Shown here one piece after another: positions 44,080-54,945 of a stretch of DNA of 64,000 bases. The DNA is from an uncultured Pelagibacteraceae bacterium (GTDB lineage Bacteria > Pseudomonadota > Alphaproteobacteria > Pelagibacterales > Pelagibacteraceae). Below the pieces are notes generated by a model. That model did no database searches and was not told where the DNA came from. It saw only the letters and a list, made by a program, of their open reading frames with translations. Both the position numbers and the translations under genes were made by a program. The stretch covers positions 62,001 through 126,000 of the forward strand of contig CACFAI010000002.1 in assembly GCA_902564265.1 (NCBI GenBank), written 5' to 3'. Numbering within the stretch: position 1 is the stretch's first letter; each line of letters opens with the position of its first letter.

Positions 44080-45885
44080 ATGGACAATTACAGGATAGAG
44101 ATTGACGGACTAAGAGGTATTTCTGTAATTTTAGTAATCTTATTTCACGCAAAAATACCTTTTTTCACAGGTGGTTTTTTTGGAGTAGATATTTTTTTTG
44201 TGATAAGTGGATATTTAATCACAAATATTATTGTAAATCTCCATAATAACGAAAAATTTTTTCTTGCAAAATTTTATGAAAGAAGAATAAGAAGAATAAT
44301 TCCTGCTCTTTATGTAGTATTATTTTTTTTATTAATTTATAACTACTTCATTCAAGCACCTTATTTCTCAAAAGATCTATCTCAATCAATTTTTTTTACA
44401 CCTATTTTTATTCAAAACTTTTTAAATATTTATGAGGGTGCTAATTATTTTAATTTATCTTATGATCTAAAGTCACTAGGTCATACTTGGAGTTTATCGA
44501 TAGAGGAACAATTTTATTTTTTATATCCTTTATTGATTATTTTTTTTTTTAAAAGTTCAAAGAATTTTTTATTTAAATTAATTGTTGTTTTATTTTTAGT
44601 TAGTTTGTGTTTATATTTTTATACAGGAGTAAGTGGGAAATATATTGGCTATCACTTTTTTTTTACTCCATCAAGAATTTGGGAAATATTATTTGGTTGT
44701 ATCTTAGCTTTTCAAAAATGGAATTTTAAAAATAAAACTTTTATACCAACATTGGGTTTTTTTTTGATTTTATCTTCAGTTTTAGCACAACACTACCTGT
44801 CTCAAGATCTGATATTAAGAATTTTAATTGTAATTGGGACTGGGCTTCTATTAATAAGCTCTTTTGAAAATCGAGTTTTTTTTATAAATAAAATTCTTAA
44901 AAACCGTATAATAGTTTTTTTTGGGCTAATTAGTTATAGTTTATATTTATGGCACGTTCCAATTTATTCTATTTATAGAGATTTTTTCTCTTATAATACA
45001 AGCGCTTATGAAAATTTTATTTTAGTTTCAATCACAATTATCATTTCATTTATTTCTTATAAGTTTATTGAAACTCCATTCAGGCAAGGTAAAAAAATTT
45101 CAACTCATAAAATTTACTCATTCTTCTTAATTGGTTTATTAATTTTTCCAATTTATGGATATTATGGCCATATGAGTAATGGCTTTGAGGATAAAAAAGT
45201 TAAAAACCTTAATAAAGAAAATAAGAAATATTACGTTTCATTTATAAAAGAAAAAAATAAGATAAACAATTTTAAGCTAAAAAAAATTGACTCAAAAGAA
45301 AACATCATGGTCATTGGAGACTCGCTTGCTTCAGACGTCGTTAATGCACTTAATACACAAAATATTAAATCCTCAAGATACAATCTAAATGCTCCTTGTT
45401 TTAAAAAACTGTTAAAAAATGGATTTGCCTGTAAAAAAAGTTTGGAAGATCTTGTATCAGTTGCCTCAAAATCAAAATCAGTGATTATAGCCTCAGATTT
45501 TGGAAATGAAACGTCTGAACAATATGCCGTAAATTTATATAATTTTTTAAAGGATAAAAGTATTAAAAGCAAAGTTATTGGTGGTTTAAACTTCTCTTAT
45601 GTAAGCTCTATCTCATTTAGATATGCAAAATTTGAATTTTATAGAAACCAAGATATAGAAAGTTTTTATTTTAGCAACATCCAGCCAAATATTTTTAAGG
45701 GTAATAAAATTTTAGAAAAGGAAATTAGAGAAGATTATATTGATAAACTTAAATTTATATGTGACTCAAATTTAAAGAAATGTAAAATGTTTACTGATAA
45801 ATACGAGCCAATGTTTTATGATACAAAACATCTTACAGTTACCGGTTATTATAAATTTGGGGAATATTTAAAGGACAAAATATAA
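44080..45885 (+). CDS. Acyltransferase-3 (OafA/YrhL-like) with C-terminal SGNH-like domain
   Basis: YRIEIDGLRGISVILVILFHA, FFGVDIFFVISGYLIT, TWSLSIEEQFYFLYPLL; C-terminal MVIGDSLASDVVNAL and DTKHLTVTGYYKFG. Confidence 0.93.
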   Translation: MDNYRIEIDGLRGISVILVILFHAKIPFFTGGFFGVDIFFVISGYLITNIIVNLHNNEKFFLAKFYERRIRRIIPALYVVLFFLLIYNYFIQAPYFSKDLSQSIFFTPIFIQNFLNIYEGANYFNLSYDLKSLGHTWSLSIEEQFYFLYPLLIIFFFKSSKNFLFKLIVVLFLVSLCLYFYTGVSGKYIGYHFFFTPSRIWEILFGCILAFQKWNFKNKTFIPTLGFFLILSSVLAQHYLSQDLILRILIVIGTGLLLISSFENRVFFINKILKNRIIVFFGLISYSLYLWHVPIYSIYRDFFSYNTSAYENFILVSITIIISFISYKFIETPFRQGKKISTHKIYSFFLIGLLIFPIYGYYGHMSNGFEDKKVKNLNKENKKYYVSFIKEKNKINNFKLKKIDSKENIMVIGDSLASDVVNALNTQNIKSSRYNLNAPCFKKLLKNGFACKKSLEDLVSVASKSKSVIIASDFGNETSEQYAVNLYNFLKDKSIKSKVIGGLNFSYVSSISFRYAKFEFYRNQDIESFYFSNIQPNIFKGNKILEKEIREDYIDKLKFICDSNLKKCKMFTDKYEPMFYDTKHLTVTGYYKFGEYLKDKI

Positions 45886-45886
45886 A

Positions 45887-48274
45887 TTATTGTATACTTG
45901 CTTGAGTTTTTTCAGATTTTTTATTGTCTGAAATTTTATCAACCTCAACCCAATCAGTTGGTTTAAGTTCTTTTGTTAGAGCAATTTTTAAAACATCATC
46001 GGCTGTGTTTACTGGAGTTATCTTGATATCATCAATAACTTTTTTTGGAATATCAACTAAATTTTTCTCATTATCTTTTGGAATAAGTACTTGTTTAATT
46101 CCGGCTCTATGTGCAGCTAGCAGTTTCTCTTTTAATCCACCGATTGGTAAAACTTGGCCTGTAATTGTAACCTCACCTGTCATTGCAATTTCTCTTTTTA
46201 CAGGAATTTTAGTAATTGATGAAACAATTGATGTTACCATTGCTATCCCAGCAGACGGTCCATCCTTTGGAGTGGCTCCTTCTGGAACATGAATATGAAA
46301 ATCCTTCTTCTCAAATGTAGGGGGGATAATTCCAAATTCTAAACATTTAGATCTCACAAAAGATTTTGCTGCTTTAACAGATTCTTGCATTACATCACCT
46401 AATTTTCCTGTAATTTGCATTCGACCTTTTCCAGGCATGTTTACAGTTTCAATTTTTAAAATTTCACCACCAAATTCGGTCCAAGCTAAACCTGTTACAA
46501 TTCCAATTTTATTTTGCTCTTCAAGCTCGCCAAATTTAAACTTTTTAACGCCAAGAAAATCACCTAAATTTTTATCGTTAACAGTTACATCTTTGCTCTC
46601 ATTATTAACGACTTTCTTGACGACCTTTCGAGTAATTTTAGAAATTTCTCTTTCAAGATTTCTAACGCCTGACTCTCTTGTATAATATCTGATGATATCT
46701 TTTATAGTTCCATCTGATAAATTCATCTCTCCATCCTTTACACCATTATCTTTAATTTGTTTTGGTAGTAAGTATTTATTAGCGATATTAATTTTTTCAT
46801 CTTCGGTATAGCCTGGTATTCTTATAACTTCCATTCTGTCTAACAATGGTGGTAATATATTTAAGGTATTTGCAGTGGTTACAAACAATACATCAGATAA
46901 ATCATAATCCACTTCTAAGTAATGATCATTAAATGAGGTGTTTTGTTCTGGATCTAAAGCCTCCAATAAAGCTGAGGACGGATCTCCTCTATAATCATTT
47001 CCAACTTTATCAATTTCATCAAGTAAGAATAATGGATTTTTTGTTCCAGCTTTTTTCATCATTTGAATAATTTTTCCAGGCAAGGATCCAATATAAGTTC
47101 TTCTGTGACCACGGACCTCCGCCTCATCTCTTACCCCTCCCAATGACATTCTAACAAATTGCCTATTAGTAGCTTTTGCAATTGATTTACCTAAAGATGT
47201 TTTTCCAACTCCTGGGGGACCAACTAAACACAAAATTGGACCTTTTAGCTTATTCATTCTTTTTTGAACTGCTAAAAATTCAATTATTCTTTCTTTGACT
47301 TTTTCAAGACCAAAGTGATCCTCATCCAAAACCTTTTGAGCTTTATTTAAATCTATTTCTATTTTATCTTTTCTGAACCATGGTAAATCTATCATCCAAT
47401 CTAGATAATTTCTTACAACTGTTGCTTCGGCAGACATTGGACTCATATTTTTCAATTTTTTTAATTCAGACAAGCATTTTTTTTCAACATCTTTTGGCAT
47501 TTTAGCTTTTAGGATTGATTTATTTAAATTTGAAGTTTCATCTTTTCCATCCTCTATTTCACCTAACTCTTTCTGTATTGCTTTTAATTGTTCATTTAAA
47601 TAATACTCTCGCTGCGTTTTTTCCATTTGAGTCTTAACTCTACCTCTTATTCTTTTTTCAACTCCAATGATGCTTGTCTCGTTTTCCATTATCTTAATTA
47701 TAAGATTCAGTCTTTTCTTTACATCTTGGGTTTCAAAAATTTGTTGTTTTTCTGATATTGTTGCATTCAAATGCGATGCAATATTATCCGCAATTTTCGA
47801 AGGGTCTTTCAAAACTTTGATATTATTAATTGTTTCACTTGAAATTTTTTTATTAATCGAAGTTAACTTTTCAAGTTTTTTTACAGCAGAAAGAGCTGTT
47901 TGCATCAAATCTTCATCTTTATTAATTTGATCAATTACTTTTTCAAAAGAGCAAGTTATAAAATCTTTGTTGTCGTTATAATCGGTTATTTTTACTCTAT
48001 TAATTCCTTCAACAAGAACTTTAACTGTGCCATCTGGTAATTTTAAAAGCTGAAGGATGTTGCTTTCACATCCATAGGCAAAAACATCATTTTTAGTTGG
48101 ATCGTCAACTTCAGAATTTTTTTGAGTTACTAAAACAATTTTTTTTTCTTTTTTCATCACCTCATTAAGGGCATTAATTGACTTATCTCTTCCGACAAAT
48201 AATGGAATTACCATACTTGGAAAAACAACTATATCCCTTAAAGGCAACAATGGTAAATTAAATTTCATTTCCAT
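45887..48274 (-). CDS. lon: ATP-dependent protease Lon
   Basis: LVGPPGVGKTSLGKSIAKA, PEGATPKDGPSAGIAM, GGLKEKLLAAHRAGI. Confidence 0.97.
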   Translation of the reverse strand: MEMKFNLPLLPLRDIVVFPSMVIPLFVGRDKSINALNEVMKKEKKIVLVTQKNSEVDDPTKNDVFAYGCESNILQLLKLPDGTVKVLVEGINRVKITDYNDNKDFITCSFEKVIDQINKDEDLMQTALSAVKKLEKLTSINKKISSETINNIKVLKDPSKIADNIASHLNATISEKQQIFETQDVKKRLNLIIKIMENETSIIGVEKRIRGRVKTQMEKTQREYYLNEQLKAIQKELGEIEDGKDETSNLNKSILKAKMPKDVEKKCLSELKKLKNMSPMSAEATVVRNYLDWMIDLPWFRKDKIEIDLNKAQKVLDEDHFGLEKVKERIIEFLAVQKRMNKLKGPILCLVGPPGVGKTSLGKSIAKATNRQFVRMSLGGVRDEAEVRGHRRTYIGSLPGKIIQMMKKAGTKNPLFLLDEIDKVGNDYRGDPSSALLEALDPEQNTSFNDHYLEVDYDLSDVLFVTTANTLNILPPLLDRMEVIRIPGYTEDEKINIANKYLLPKQIKDNGVKDGEMNLSDGTIKDIIRYYTRESGVRNLEREISKITRKVVKKVVNNESKDVTVNDKNLGDFLGVKKFKFGELEEQNKIGIVTGLAWTEFGGEILKIETVNMPGKGRMQITGKLGDVMQESVKAAKSFVRSKCLEFGIIPPTFEKKDFHIHVPEGATPKDGPSAGIAMVTSIVSSITKIPVKREIAMTGEVTITGQVLPIGGLKEKLLAAHRAGIKQVLIPKDNEKNLVDIPKKVIDDIKITPVNTADDVLKIALTKELKPTDWVEVDKISDNKKSEKTQASIQ

Positions 48275-48335
48275 TATCTAAATATGGATATTAAATCAAA
48301 ATTTGCAATACTTTTTTATCGTTTGTTAACTATAT

Positions 48336-49610
48336 TTAGGCTGCAGAAGTTTTGGATTTATCTTTATCTTTATCTTTTTGAGTATTTTTTGAGTGGACGA
48401 TAATAGGTTGACTTTGCCCTTTGGCCGCACCTGAATCAATTATAACTTCGTTCACATTTTCCATGCTTGGTAAATCAAACATTGTTTTTAATAGCACACT
48501 TTCTAAAATAGATCTTAATCCTCTTGCCCCTGTTTTTTTATTTATTGCTTTTTGAGCTATCTCTTTTATTGCGGTATCTTTAAATATAAGTTTAGCCCCT
48601 TCCAGTTTAAACAACTCCTGATATTGTTTTACAAGGGAATTTTTAGGTTCTTGCAAAATTTTTATTAAAGATTTTTCATCAAGATCCTCTAAAGTAGCTA
48701 TTATCGGAAGTCTTCCAATAAACTCTGGTATCAATCCGTATTTTAATAAATCTTCTGGTTCCAGGCTTTTCATCCATTCTCCTGTTTTCTTATCTTCAGT
48801 ATTCTTAACCTCTGCACCAAATCCTATTGAAGATCCTTTATCTCTTTGTGAAATTATCTTATCTAAGCCTGCAAAAGCGCCTCCACAAATAAACAAAATA
48901 TTTGTTGTATCTACTTGTAAGAATTCTTGTTGTGGGTGTTTTCTTCCTCCTTGAGGTGGAACGCTCGCGACTGTACCCTCCATAATTTTTAATAAAGCTT
49001 GTTGAACTCCTTCACCCGATACATCTCTTGTGATAGATGGGTTCTCTGATTTTCTACTAATCTTATCTACTTCATCGATATAAACAATTCCCCTTTGAGC
49101 TTTTTCAACATTGTAGTCAGCAGCTTGTAAAAGTTTTAAAATAATATTTTCAACATCCTCTCCTACATACCCAGCTTCAGTTAATGTAGTTGCATCAGCC
49201 ATAGTAAAAGGAACATCCAATATTCTTGCAAGTGTTTGGGCAAGTAAAGTTTTTCCACATCCAGTAGGACCTATTAATAAGATATTTGATTTAGCAAGTT
49301 CAACATTTTTAGTAGTTTTGCTTTCATAGTTTAATCTTTTATAGTGATTATGAACCGCTACAGATAAAACTTTTTTTGCTAATTGTTGACCAATCACATA
49401 GTCATCCAGAACAGAACAAATTTGTTTTGGCGAAGGTAAGCCATCTTGATGTTTTACAAAAGTATCTTTGTTCTCCTCCTTAATTATATCCATACACAAT
49501 TCAACACATTCATCACAAATAAAAACTGTAGGACCTGCAATTAGTTTTCTAACTTCGTGCTGACTTTTGCCACAAAAAGAACAGTATAAGATATTTTTAT
49601 TACCTGACAT
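48336..49610 (-). CDS. clpX: ATP-dependent Clp protease ATPase subunit ClpX
   Basis: Zinc-binding [18 protein letters not shown]...[28 protein letters not shown]. Confidence 0.97.
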   Translation of the reverse strand: MSGNKNILYCSFCGKSQHEVRKLIAGPTVFICDECVELCMDIIKEENKDTFVKHQDGLPSPKQICSVLDDYVIGQQLAKKVLSVAVHNHYKRLNYESKTTKNVELAKSNILLIGPTGCGKTLLAQTLARILDVPFTMADATTLTEAGYVGEDVENIILKLLQAADYNVEKAQRGIVYIDEVDKISRKSENPSITRDVSGEGVQQALLKIMEGTVASVPPQGGRKHPQQEFLQVDTTNILFICGGAFAGLDKIISQRDKGSSIGFGAEVKNTEDKKTGEWMKSLEPEDLLKYGLIPEFIGRLPIIATLEDLDEKSLIKILQEPKNSLVKQYQELFKLEGAKLIFKDTAIKEIAQKAINKKTGARGLRSILESVLLKTMFDLPSMENVNEVIIDSGAAKGQSQPIIVHSKNTQKDKDKDKSKTSAA

Positions 49611-49714
49611 AAAATCTGAATTTATTAAAACGAATCATTAAGATTACTTTATTATAAAATGTGTTTGAGAGGCAAGTGTAGTGTTTAGACTTAGCTATAT
49701 CTTGTGGAATACTA

Positions 49715-50323
49715 CTATCTTTTTTCAACAACTTGATCTATCAGACCAAATTCTTTAGCATTTTCAGATGTCATAAAATTATCTCTTTCAAGTGCAATTT
49801 TAATTTCATCTTCGCTTTTTCCAGTGTGTTTGGAGTATATTTGATTCAATCTTTTTTTCAAAGAAAGAACCTCATTAGCATGTATCTCTATGTCTGTTGC
49901 CTGACCTTGAAAACCTGCAGATGGTTGATGAACCATTATCCTTGAATTAGGAAGAGAAAATCTTTTTCCTTTCTCACCTGCGGCTAAAAGAAAAGATCCC
50001 ATAGATGCGGCTTGACCAATACATAACGTTGAAACATCAGGTTTAATATATTGCATGGTATCATAAATCCCTAAACCGGCCGTTACTAGACCACCGGGAC
50101 TGTTTATATATAAAGAAATTTCTTTCTTAGGGTTTTCGGATTCAAGAAATAAAAGTTGGGCTGTTACCAATGAAGCGACATTATCATTAATTGGACCAAC
50201 CAAAAAAACAATCCTCTCTTTTAATAATCTTGAATAAATATCATAAGCTCTTTCACCTCGACTTGATTGTTCAACAACCATCGGTATCAGAGTATTCATT
50301 TGCTCTAAGATTTTTTCACTCAT
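49715..50323 (-). CDS. clpP: ATP-dependent Clp protease proteolytic subunit
   Basis: [54 protein letters not shown]. Confidence 0.97.
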   Translation of the reverse strand: MSEKILEQMNTLIPMVVEQSSRGERAYDIYSRLLKERIVFLVGPINDNVASLVTAQLLFLESENPKKEISLYINSPGGLVTAGLGIYDTMQYIKPDVSTLCIGQAASMGSFLLAAGEKGKRFSLPNSRIMVHQPSAGFQGQATDIEIHANEVLSLKKRLNQIYSKHTGKSEDEIKIALERDNFMTSENAKEFGLIDQVVEKR

Positions 50324-50355
50324 AATTTCGAATCATTAACTTATACAACTTGTGA

Positions 50356-51762
50356 TTACTTTTTGCTAACTTTTTTTGTTTTTTTTTTAATTGGGGCTTT
50401 TTTAGGTTTCTTTTCAGATGTCTTTATCTTTTTTTCTGTAACATGACTAGATGATTGGGTTTTCAGATTTTTTTCATTTTCCTCTTTTAGAATTTTTTCT
50501 GCCTCTAATTTATCAATTTCTTTAAGAGTTTTTTTAGCTTTTGATTTTATAAACTCTATTATCTTTTGTTCGTAAAGATTTCCCCTCAAAGAAGCTGCAG
50601 CCTCGGGATTTTTTTGATAATAATCCATAACAAGTTTCTCTTGTCCAGGCATCATACCTATTTGTTTTTGAATTTCGGATTGAACCTCTAAATCTTCTAC
50701 TTTTATATTATTTTCTTCACCGATTTGATTTAGAATTAAACCAAGTTTAATTCTTTTTTCTGCATTTTTTAAATTATTTTTTTTATTTTTTTCTACTGCC
50801 TCTTTATCAAGTCCTTGATTAAGTATATTCATCTCCTGTTCAATTAAGGTATTCGGGATCTCATCAATCTTAAAATTTTCAATTTCTTCTAAAATTTGAT
50901 TTTTTGAAATTTGATCAAGGGAATTTTTATATTGATCATTTAATTGTTTTGAGATTAAATTTTTTAAATCAAGTAAATCTTTAGCTCCAAGTTTTTTTGC
51001 AAATTCGTCATCAATTGGTAAAGGTTTATGTTTTTTAACCGAAATGACTTTGCAAATAAATATTGCTTTTTTTCCAACTAATTCTTTTTCAGGAAAGAAT
51101 TCTGGTAAAACTGCCTCAACTTTTATTTCTTCATCTTTTCTTGCTTTTAATAATTGCTTATCGAAACCTTTAATGAATAAATCTTTACCTAACTCTAATT
51201 GTGTATTCTTACCTTCGCAACCTTTAAATTCTTTTCCATCCACTGTTGCCTTATAGTCAAATGTAACTAAATCACCTTCATTAGCAACTTTAGCTGGATC
51301 TAATTCAACAAAATTTTTTTGATTTGTTGCAATTTCTTTAATTCTTTTGTCTATCTCGTCTTTAGATAAATTTACTTTATACTCTTTAAACTTAATATTA
51401 TCTAAAGTATTTAACTTTACCTTAGGCATCTCTGTAACACTAATTACATATTCAAGATCTTTGCCTTCTCCAAATTGCTTCAAATCTATTTTAGGCTGTA
51501 GCGCTGGTTTAATTTTCTTTTCATCTAGTGCTTTGGTAGTAGTTTCCTTTAAAATTTTATCTATTACCTCACCATAAATTGCTTTACCAAATTGTCTCTT
51601 TATTAAATCTTTTGGAACTTTTCCCGGTCTAAAACCTTTTAAGACAACATCATTTTTTAATTGATCATATTTTACATCAAGTTCTTTGTTAATAGTATTT
51701 TTATCAACAAAAACTTTTAAATTTTTCTCAAGACCTTTTTTTGTTTCTACTGTAACTTTCAT
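50356..51762 (-). CDS. tig: Trigger factor
   Basis: GFRPGKVPKDLIKRQFGKAIYGEV, FKBP-like domain, upstream of clpP. Confidence 0.95.
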   Translation of the reverse strand: MKVTVETKKGLEKNLKVFVDKNTINKELDVKYDQLKNDVVLKGFRPGKVPKDLIKRQFGKAIYGEVIDKILKETTTKALDEKKIKPALQPKIDLKQFGEGKDLEYVISVTEMPKVKLNTLDNIKFKEYKVNLSKDEIDKRIKEIATNQKNFVELDPAKVANEGDLVTFDYKATVDGKEFKGCEGKNTQLELGKDLFIKGFDKQLLKARKDEEIKVEAVLPEFFPEKELVGKKAIFICKVISVKKHKPLPIDDEFAKKLGAKDLLDLKNLISKQLNDQYKNSLDQISKNQILEEIENFKIDEIPNTLIEQEMNILNQGLDKEAVEKNKKNNLKNAEKRIKLGLILNQIGEENNIKVEDLEVQSEIQKQIGMMPGQEKLVMDYYQKNPEAAASLRGNLYEQKIIEFIKSKAKKTLKEIDKLEAEKILKEENEKNLKTQSSSHVTEKKIKTSEKKPKKAPIKKKTKKVSKK

Positions 51763-51769
51763 AAAATTA

Positions 51770-51854
51770 TGGTAGGCGAGAAAGGACTCGAACCTTCACA
51801 TGTTGCCATATTGGTTCCTAAGACCAACGCGTCTACCAATTCCGCCACTCGCCC
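51770..51854 (-). tRNA. tRNA-Leu (anticodon UAG), CCA encoded
   Basis: GGGCGAGTGGCGGAATTGGTAGACGCGTTGGTCTTAGGAACCAATATGGCAACATGTGAAGGTTCGAGTCCTTTCTCGCCTACCA, type II tRNA with variable arm. Confidence 0.95.
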
Positions 51855-51934
51855 AATTTAAAAAGGTTTATATCTTATAGAATGAATTTGTCCAATTAGA
51901 ATAATTGTGTAATTATAGGAAAAATTAAAAATTT

Positions 51935-52180
51935 ATGATTGTTTCGCCTTGTATAAGTATTTGTAAATCAGATCCAGTGACTGGATATTGCTACGGTTGT
52001 GCTAGAAAGACAGAAGAGAAAATTTCTTGGAGAAACCCAGAAACTACTGATGAATGGAAAAAGAAAAATTTAATAGAATTAAAAAAAAGAATGTCAGGAT
52101 GGCAATTAGAAGCATTTTTAAAGTCTTATGATAATAAGATTAAAGAGGGAGTATCTTTATTTAAAAAAAGTTTAAAATGA
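51935..52180 (+). CDS. DUF1289-family protein
   Basis: SPCISICKSDPVTGYCYGCARKTEEKISW cysteine pattern. Confidence 0.85.
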   Translation: MIVSPCISICKSDPVTGYCYGCARKTEEKISWRNPETTDEWKKKNLIELKKRMSGWQLEAFLKSYDNKIKEGVSLFKKSLK

Positions 52181-52347
52181 GTAAGTCAACAACAGTTATT
52201 ATTATTTATGTATTAGGTCTTGTAATTGGTGCATTATTTTTTGATCTATGGGGCGCTGAAACTAGTATCAAAAAAGGTCTGATTGGCATTGGATGGACAG
52301 CCTTATTTTTAATTTTTCTTTTTCTTGCTGAAAAGAAAGAGGATTAA
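52177..52347 (+). CDS. 56-aa two-TM membrane protein of unknown function
   Basis: ATGA overlap with the upstream gene; MSKSTTVIIIYVLGLVIGALFFDLWGAETSIKKGLIGIGWTALFLIFLFLAEKKED. Confidence 0.75.
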   Translation: MSKSTTVIIIYVLGLVIGALFFDLWGAETSIKKGLIGIGWTALFLIFLFLAEKKED

Positions 52348-52895
52348 TTAATTTCTAATGATGAAATAAATTTTAAGTTAAAATCTGTAATTACAATCTC
52401 ACCAGAGCTTGTGGCTATGTTTAAAATTTCTGAAATTACAACATAATGAGTAACAAATACCAAATTTCCAGTTTTATTCCAATTTCTGATAAATTTTTGA
52501 AAGTCTAAAATTTGTTTGTCTTTGTTTCCTGAAAATCGATCATCATAAAAAGAGTTGAGAAAATTTTTAGTTTTATAATCCCCAAAAGCTATTTTGGCTG
52601 TATCTTTACATCTACACCATTCGCTTGATAATACTTCAGTTATTTTAATATCATTTTTTTTAAAAAATTTACCAATTTTTAATGCCTGTAATTCACCATC
52701 TTTACTGAGATTTCTTTGAGTTGAGCAATCTAAAATATCAAAATTTGGGGGATCTCCATTTCCTGGGGCAATAGCATGTCGAATAAATATTATATTGTTC
52801 TCTTTTTTTAAGATTTCCACGATATTTTCGCTGGCAAAGCTTGTCTTGTTTAATAAAAATAGAAAAAAGATAAATATTATTTTAAAGTATTCCAT
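52344..52895 (-). CDS. Secreted histidine phosphatase-family protein
   Basis: Signal peptide; IIFIRHAIAPGNGDP catalytic motif; VFVTHYVVISEI. Confidence 0.85.
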   Translation of the reverse strand: MEYFKIIFIFFLFLLNKTSFASENIVEILKKENNIIFIRHAIAPGNGDPPNFDILDCSTQRNLSKDGELQALKIGKFFKKNDIKITEVLSSEWCRCKDTAKIAFGDYKTKNFLNSFYDDRFSGNKDKQILDFQKFIRNWNKTGNLVFVTHYVVISEILNIATSSGEIVITDFNLKFISSLEIN

Positions 52896-52896
52896 T

Positions 52897-53571
52897 ATGA
52901 ATTTGAATTTTCAAAAATTAAATCAATCTATTATTAAATGTGGCAAATGTCCAAGGTTAGTAAAATTTAGAAAAAAAATTTCTGTTGAAAAAAGAAAACA
53001 ATATGAAAATGAAACCTATTGGGGCAAACCGATCACTGGTTTTGGAGACACAAAAGGGAAAATTCTTTTTGTAGGATTAGCACCTGCAGCACATGGAGGG
53101 ACCAGAACTGGAAGAGTGTTTACTGGCGACAAATCATCAGATTTTTTATATAAGTGTTTACACGGTGTTAAAATTTCAAACCAGTCAAACTCAGACAACA
53201 TAAATGATGGGTTAAAACTAAGAGATGCATATATAACTACTGCACTTAAATGTGTCCCACCTGGAGATAAACCAAATCGTGAGGAATTAGTCAACTGTTT
53301 TAAATTTTTCAATAATGAAATTGATAATTTAAAAAAACTAAAAACAATTGTCGCTTTGGGAAAAATTGCTTTTGATAGTTGCGTCCTATTTTTCAAACAA
53401 AATTATGGTTTTAAAGAAAAAATAGATTTTTCACATGGAAAAATTTACTCATTGCCAAAAAATATCAAGTTAGTTGCTTGTTATCACCCAAGTCCTAGAA
53501 ATGTAAATACAGGTCGAATTAACGAAAAAAAAATGAAAAATCTTTTTAAAAAAGTATTAAGATTAAATTAG
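52897..53571 (+). CDS. Uracil-DNA glycosylase, probably family 5 (UdgB-like) (start moved from ORF start 52795)
   Basis: CGKCPRLVKFR, FVGLAPAAHGGTRTGRVFTGDKSSDFLYK, CYHPSPRNVNTGR. Confidence 0.88.
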   Translation: MNLNFQKLNQSIIKCGKCPRLVKFRKKISVEKRKQYENETYWGKPITGFGDTKGKILFVGLAPAAHGGTRTGRVFTGDKSSDFLYKCLHGVKISNQSNSDNINDGLKLRDAYITTALKCVPPGDKPNREELVNCFKFFNNEIDNLKKLKTIVALGKIAFDSCVLFFKQNYGFKEKIDFSHGKIYSLPKNIKLVACYHPSPRNVNTGRINEKKMKNLFKKVLRLN

Positions 53572-53964
53572 TTTTTCTAGCTCTTCTTTTAATTTTTCGG
53601 GAATTTTGACAGGCTTACCTTTTTTATCAATTGTTACTAAATGAATTTCCGCCTCTGTAATTTGATTATTTCCCTTAAATACTTTTTGCGACATAAAAAA
53701 AGAAGTTTTAGTAATTTTTATTATATTTGATTTTATCTCTAAATCATCTTCAAGTGTAGCAGGTTTTATATAATTAATATTACATGATTTGACTATTATA
53801 TAAGCTCCATGTTCATCAATTATTTTATTATTGGTAAAGCCTAAAGTTTCTAGAGCATCACTTCTTGCTCTTTCCATAAATTTAAGATAATTAGCATAGT
53901 ATACGACACCACCAGCGTCAGTGTCCTCATAGTAAACTTTTAGTTTAAAAGTAAAAGTTTTCAT
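53563..53964 (-). CDS. ybgC: YbgC-family acyl-CoA thioesterase
   Basis: VYYEDTDAGGVVYYANYLKFMERARSDAL hotdog-fold motif. Confidence 0.93.
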   Translation of the reverse strand: MKTFTFKLKVYYEDTDAGGVVYYANYLKFMERARSDALETLGFTNNKIIDEHGAYIIVKSCNINYIKPATLEDDLEIKSNIIKITKTSFFMSQKVFKGNNQITEAEIHLVTIDKKGKPVKIPEKLKEELEKLI

Positions 53965-53981
53965 ATATTCTTCAAAATAAC

Positions 53982-54632
53982 TTATTCTGCAGAAAAATAT
54001 ATATTTTTGTAATAAGAAATAGCCTTAGATTTTGATTGATCAGTATCTACCATGATTGCTACACCGTCTAAAATATCCACATTTAAATTATGAAATCTTT
54101 TATAATCTTCTTTGACATTTGTTTTGACTGTTACCCACTCATTTTTACTTGTATCAATACTGGATAAAACATAATCAATGGAACTTTTGGTGTATGGACT
54201 TGGCCAGTTTTCTCCTATTGATGAATTACTTGAGAATACATAATTTATTGCTTTGTTCGATAGTGGTGTCATGCCTGTTTTCTTTACAACAAAAAATCTT
54301 GCTGCGAAATCATGACCTTTTTTTGATTTTTCATCGATTCCAGGTAACCCCTTTTCAACCTTCCAAGTAATATTTAAAAATGGTGTTTGATTGAGATCTA
54401 TAAGTGCTTCCTTGCCTAGTCCTGAACCACCATTTTCTACCTCAGCTTTCAATATATTTACACCATCTTCATTTAAAATATTGTATTTAGTCATATTTTT
54501 CGCCCCACGAACTTTCTTGACCTTAAGATTAGTTAATTCTTCATTAGTAAACTTAAATACTTCAATGTCTTGAGAATGGCTATAAGATATCGAAAACATA
54601 AGAATTAAAAAAATAGTTAATATTTTGGGCAT
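53982..54632 (-). CDS. DUF3047-family secreted protein
   Basis: Signal peptide; LNITWKVEKGLPG, DFAARFFVV, DGVAIMVDTDQSKSKAISYYKNIYFS. Confidence 0.75.
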   Translation of the reverse strand: MPKILTIFLILMFSISYSHSQDIEVFKFTNEELTNLKVKKVRGAKNMTKYNILNEDGVNILKAEVENGGSGLGKEALIDLNQTPFLNITWKVEKGLPGIDEKSKKGHDFAARFFVVKKTGMTPLSNKAINYVFSSNSSIGENWPSPYTKSSIDYVLSSIDTSKNEWVTVKTNVKEDYKRFHNLNVDILDGVAIMVDTDQSKSKAISYYKNIYFSAE

Positions 54633-54738
54633 AAAGTTCGTATAAACTAAAATAATTTTTTTTCAAATTTTTTTTAAAATCTTACTTTTGACAATTTTCA
54701 GTCATTCAAAATTCATTTTTGAGGCTTATAAGATCAAT

Positions 54739-54945
54739 ATGAAAAAATATATCTCCTTAATCTTGTTGATTATGTTAACAAACTGTTCAACTCATTCAGT
54801 AAAATTGGGTAAAAAATGTACAAAATTGTCTGCTGATAATACCTATGAGAAGTCATATGTTTGGATCATAAATAAGGGTAACCTTGAGACATTTGATGAC
54901 AAAATAAATAAAGAAAATTGCTCTAATAATGGAGAAAAGCTTTGA
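54739..54945 (+). CDS. Small putative lipoprotein
   Basis: MKKYISLILLIMLTNCSTHS lipobox-like LTNC; start moved from 54688. Confidence 0.7.
   Translation: MKKYISLILLIMLTNCSTHSVKLGKKCTKLSADNTYEKSYVWIINKGNLETFDDKINKENCSNNGEKL

Noticed and set aside
45231-45572. 113-aa minus-strand ORF inside the acyltransferase gene
   Set aside because: Antisense to a clear CDS with no recognisable motifs or signals.
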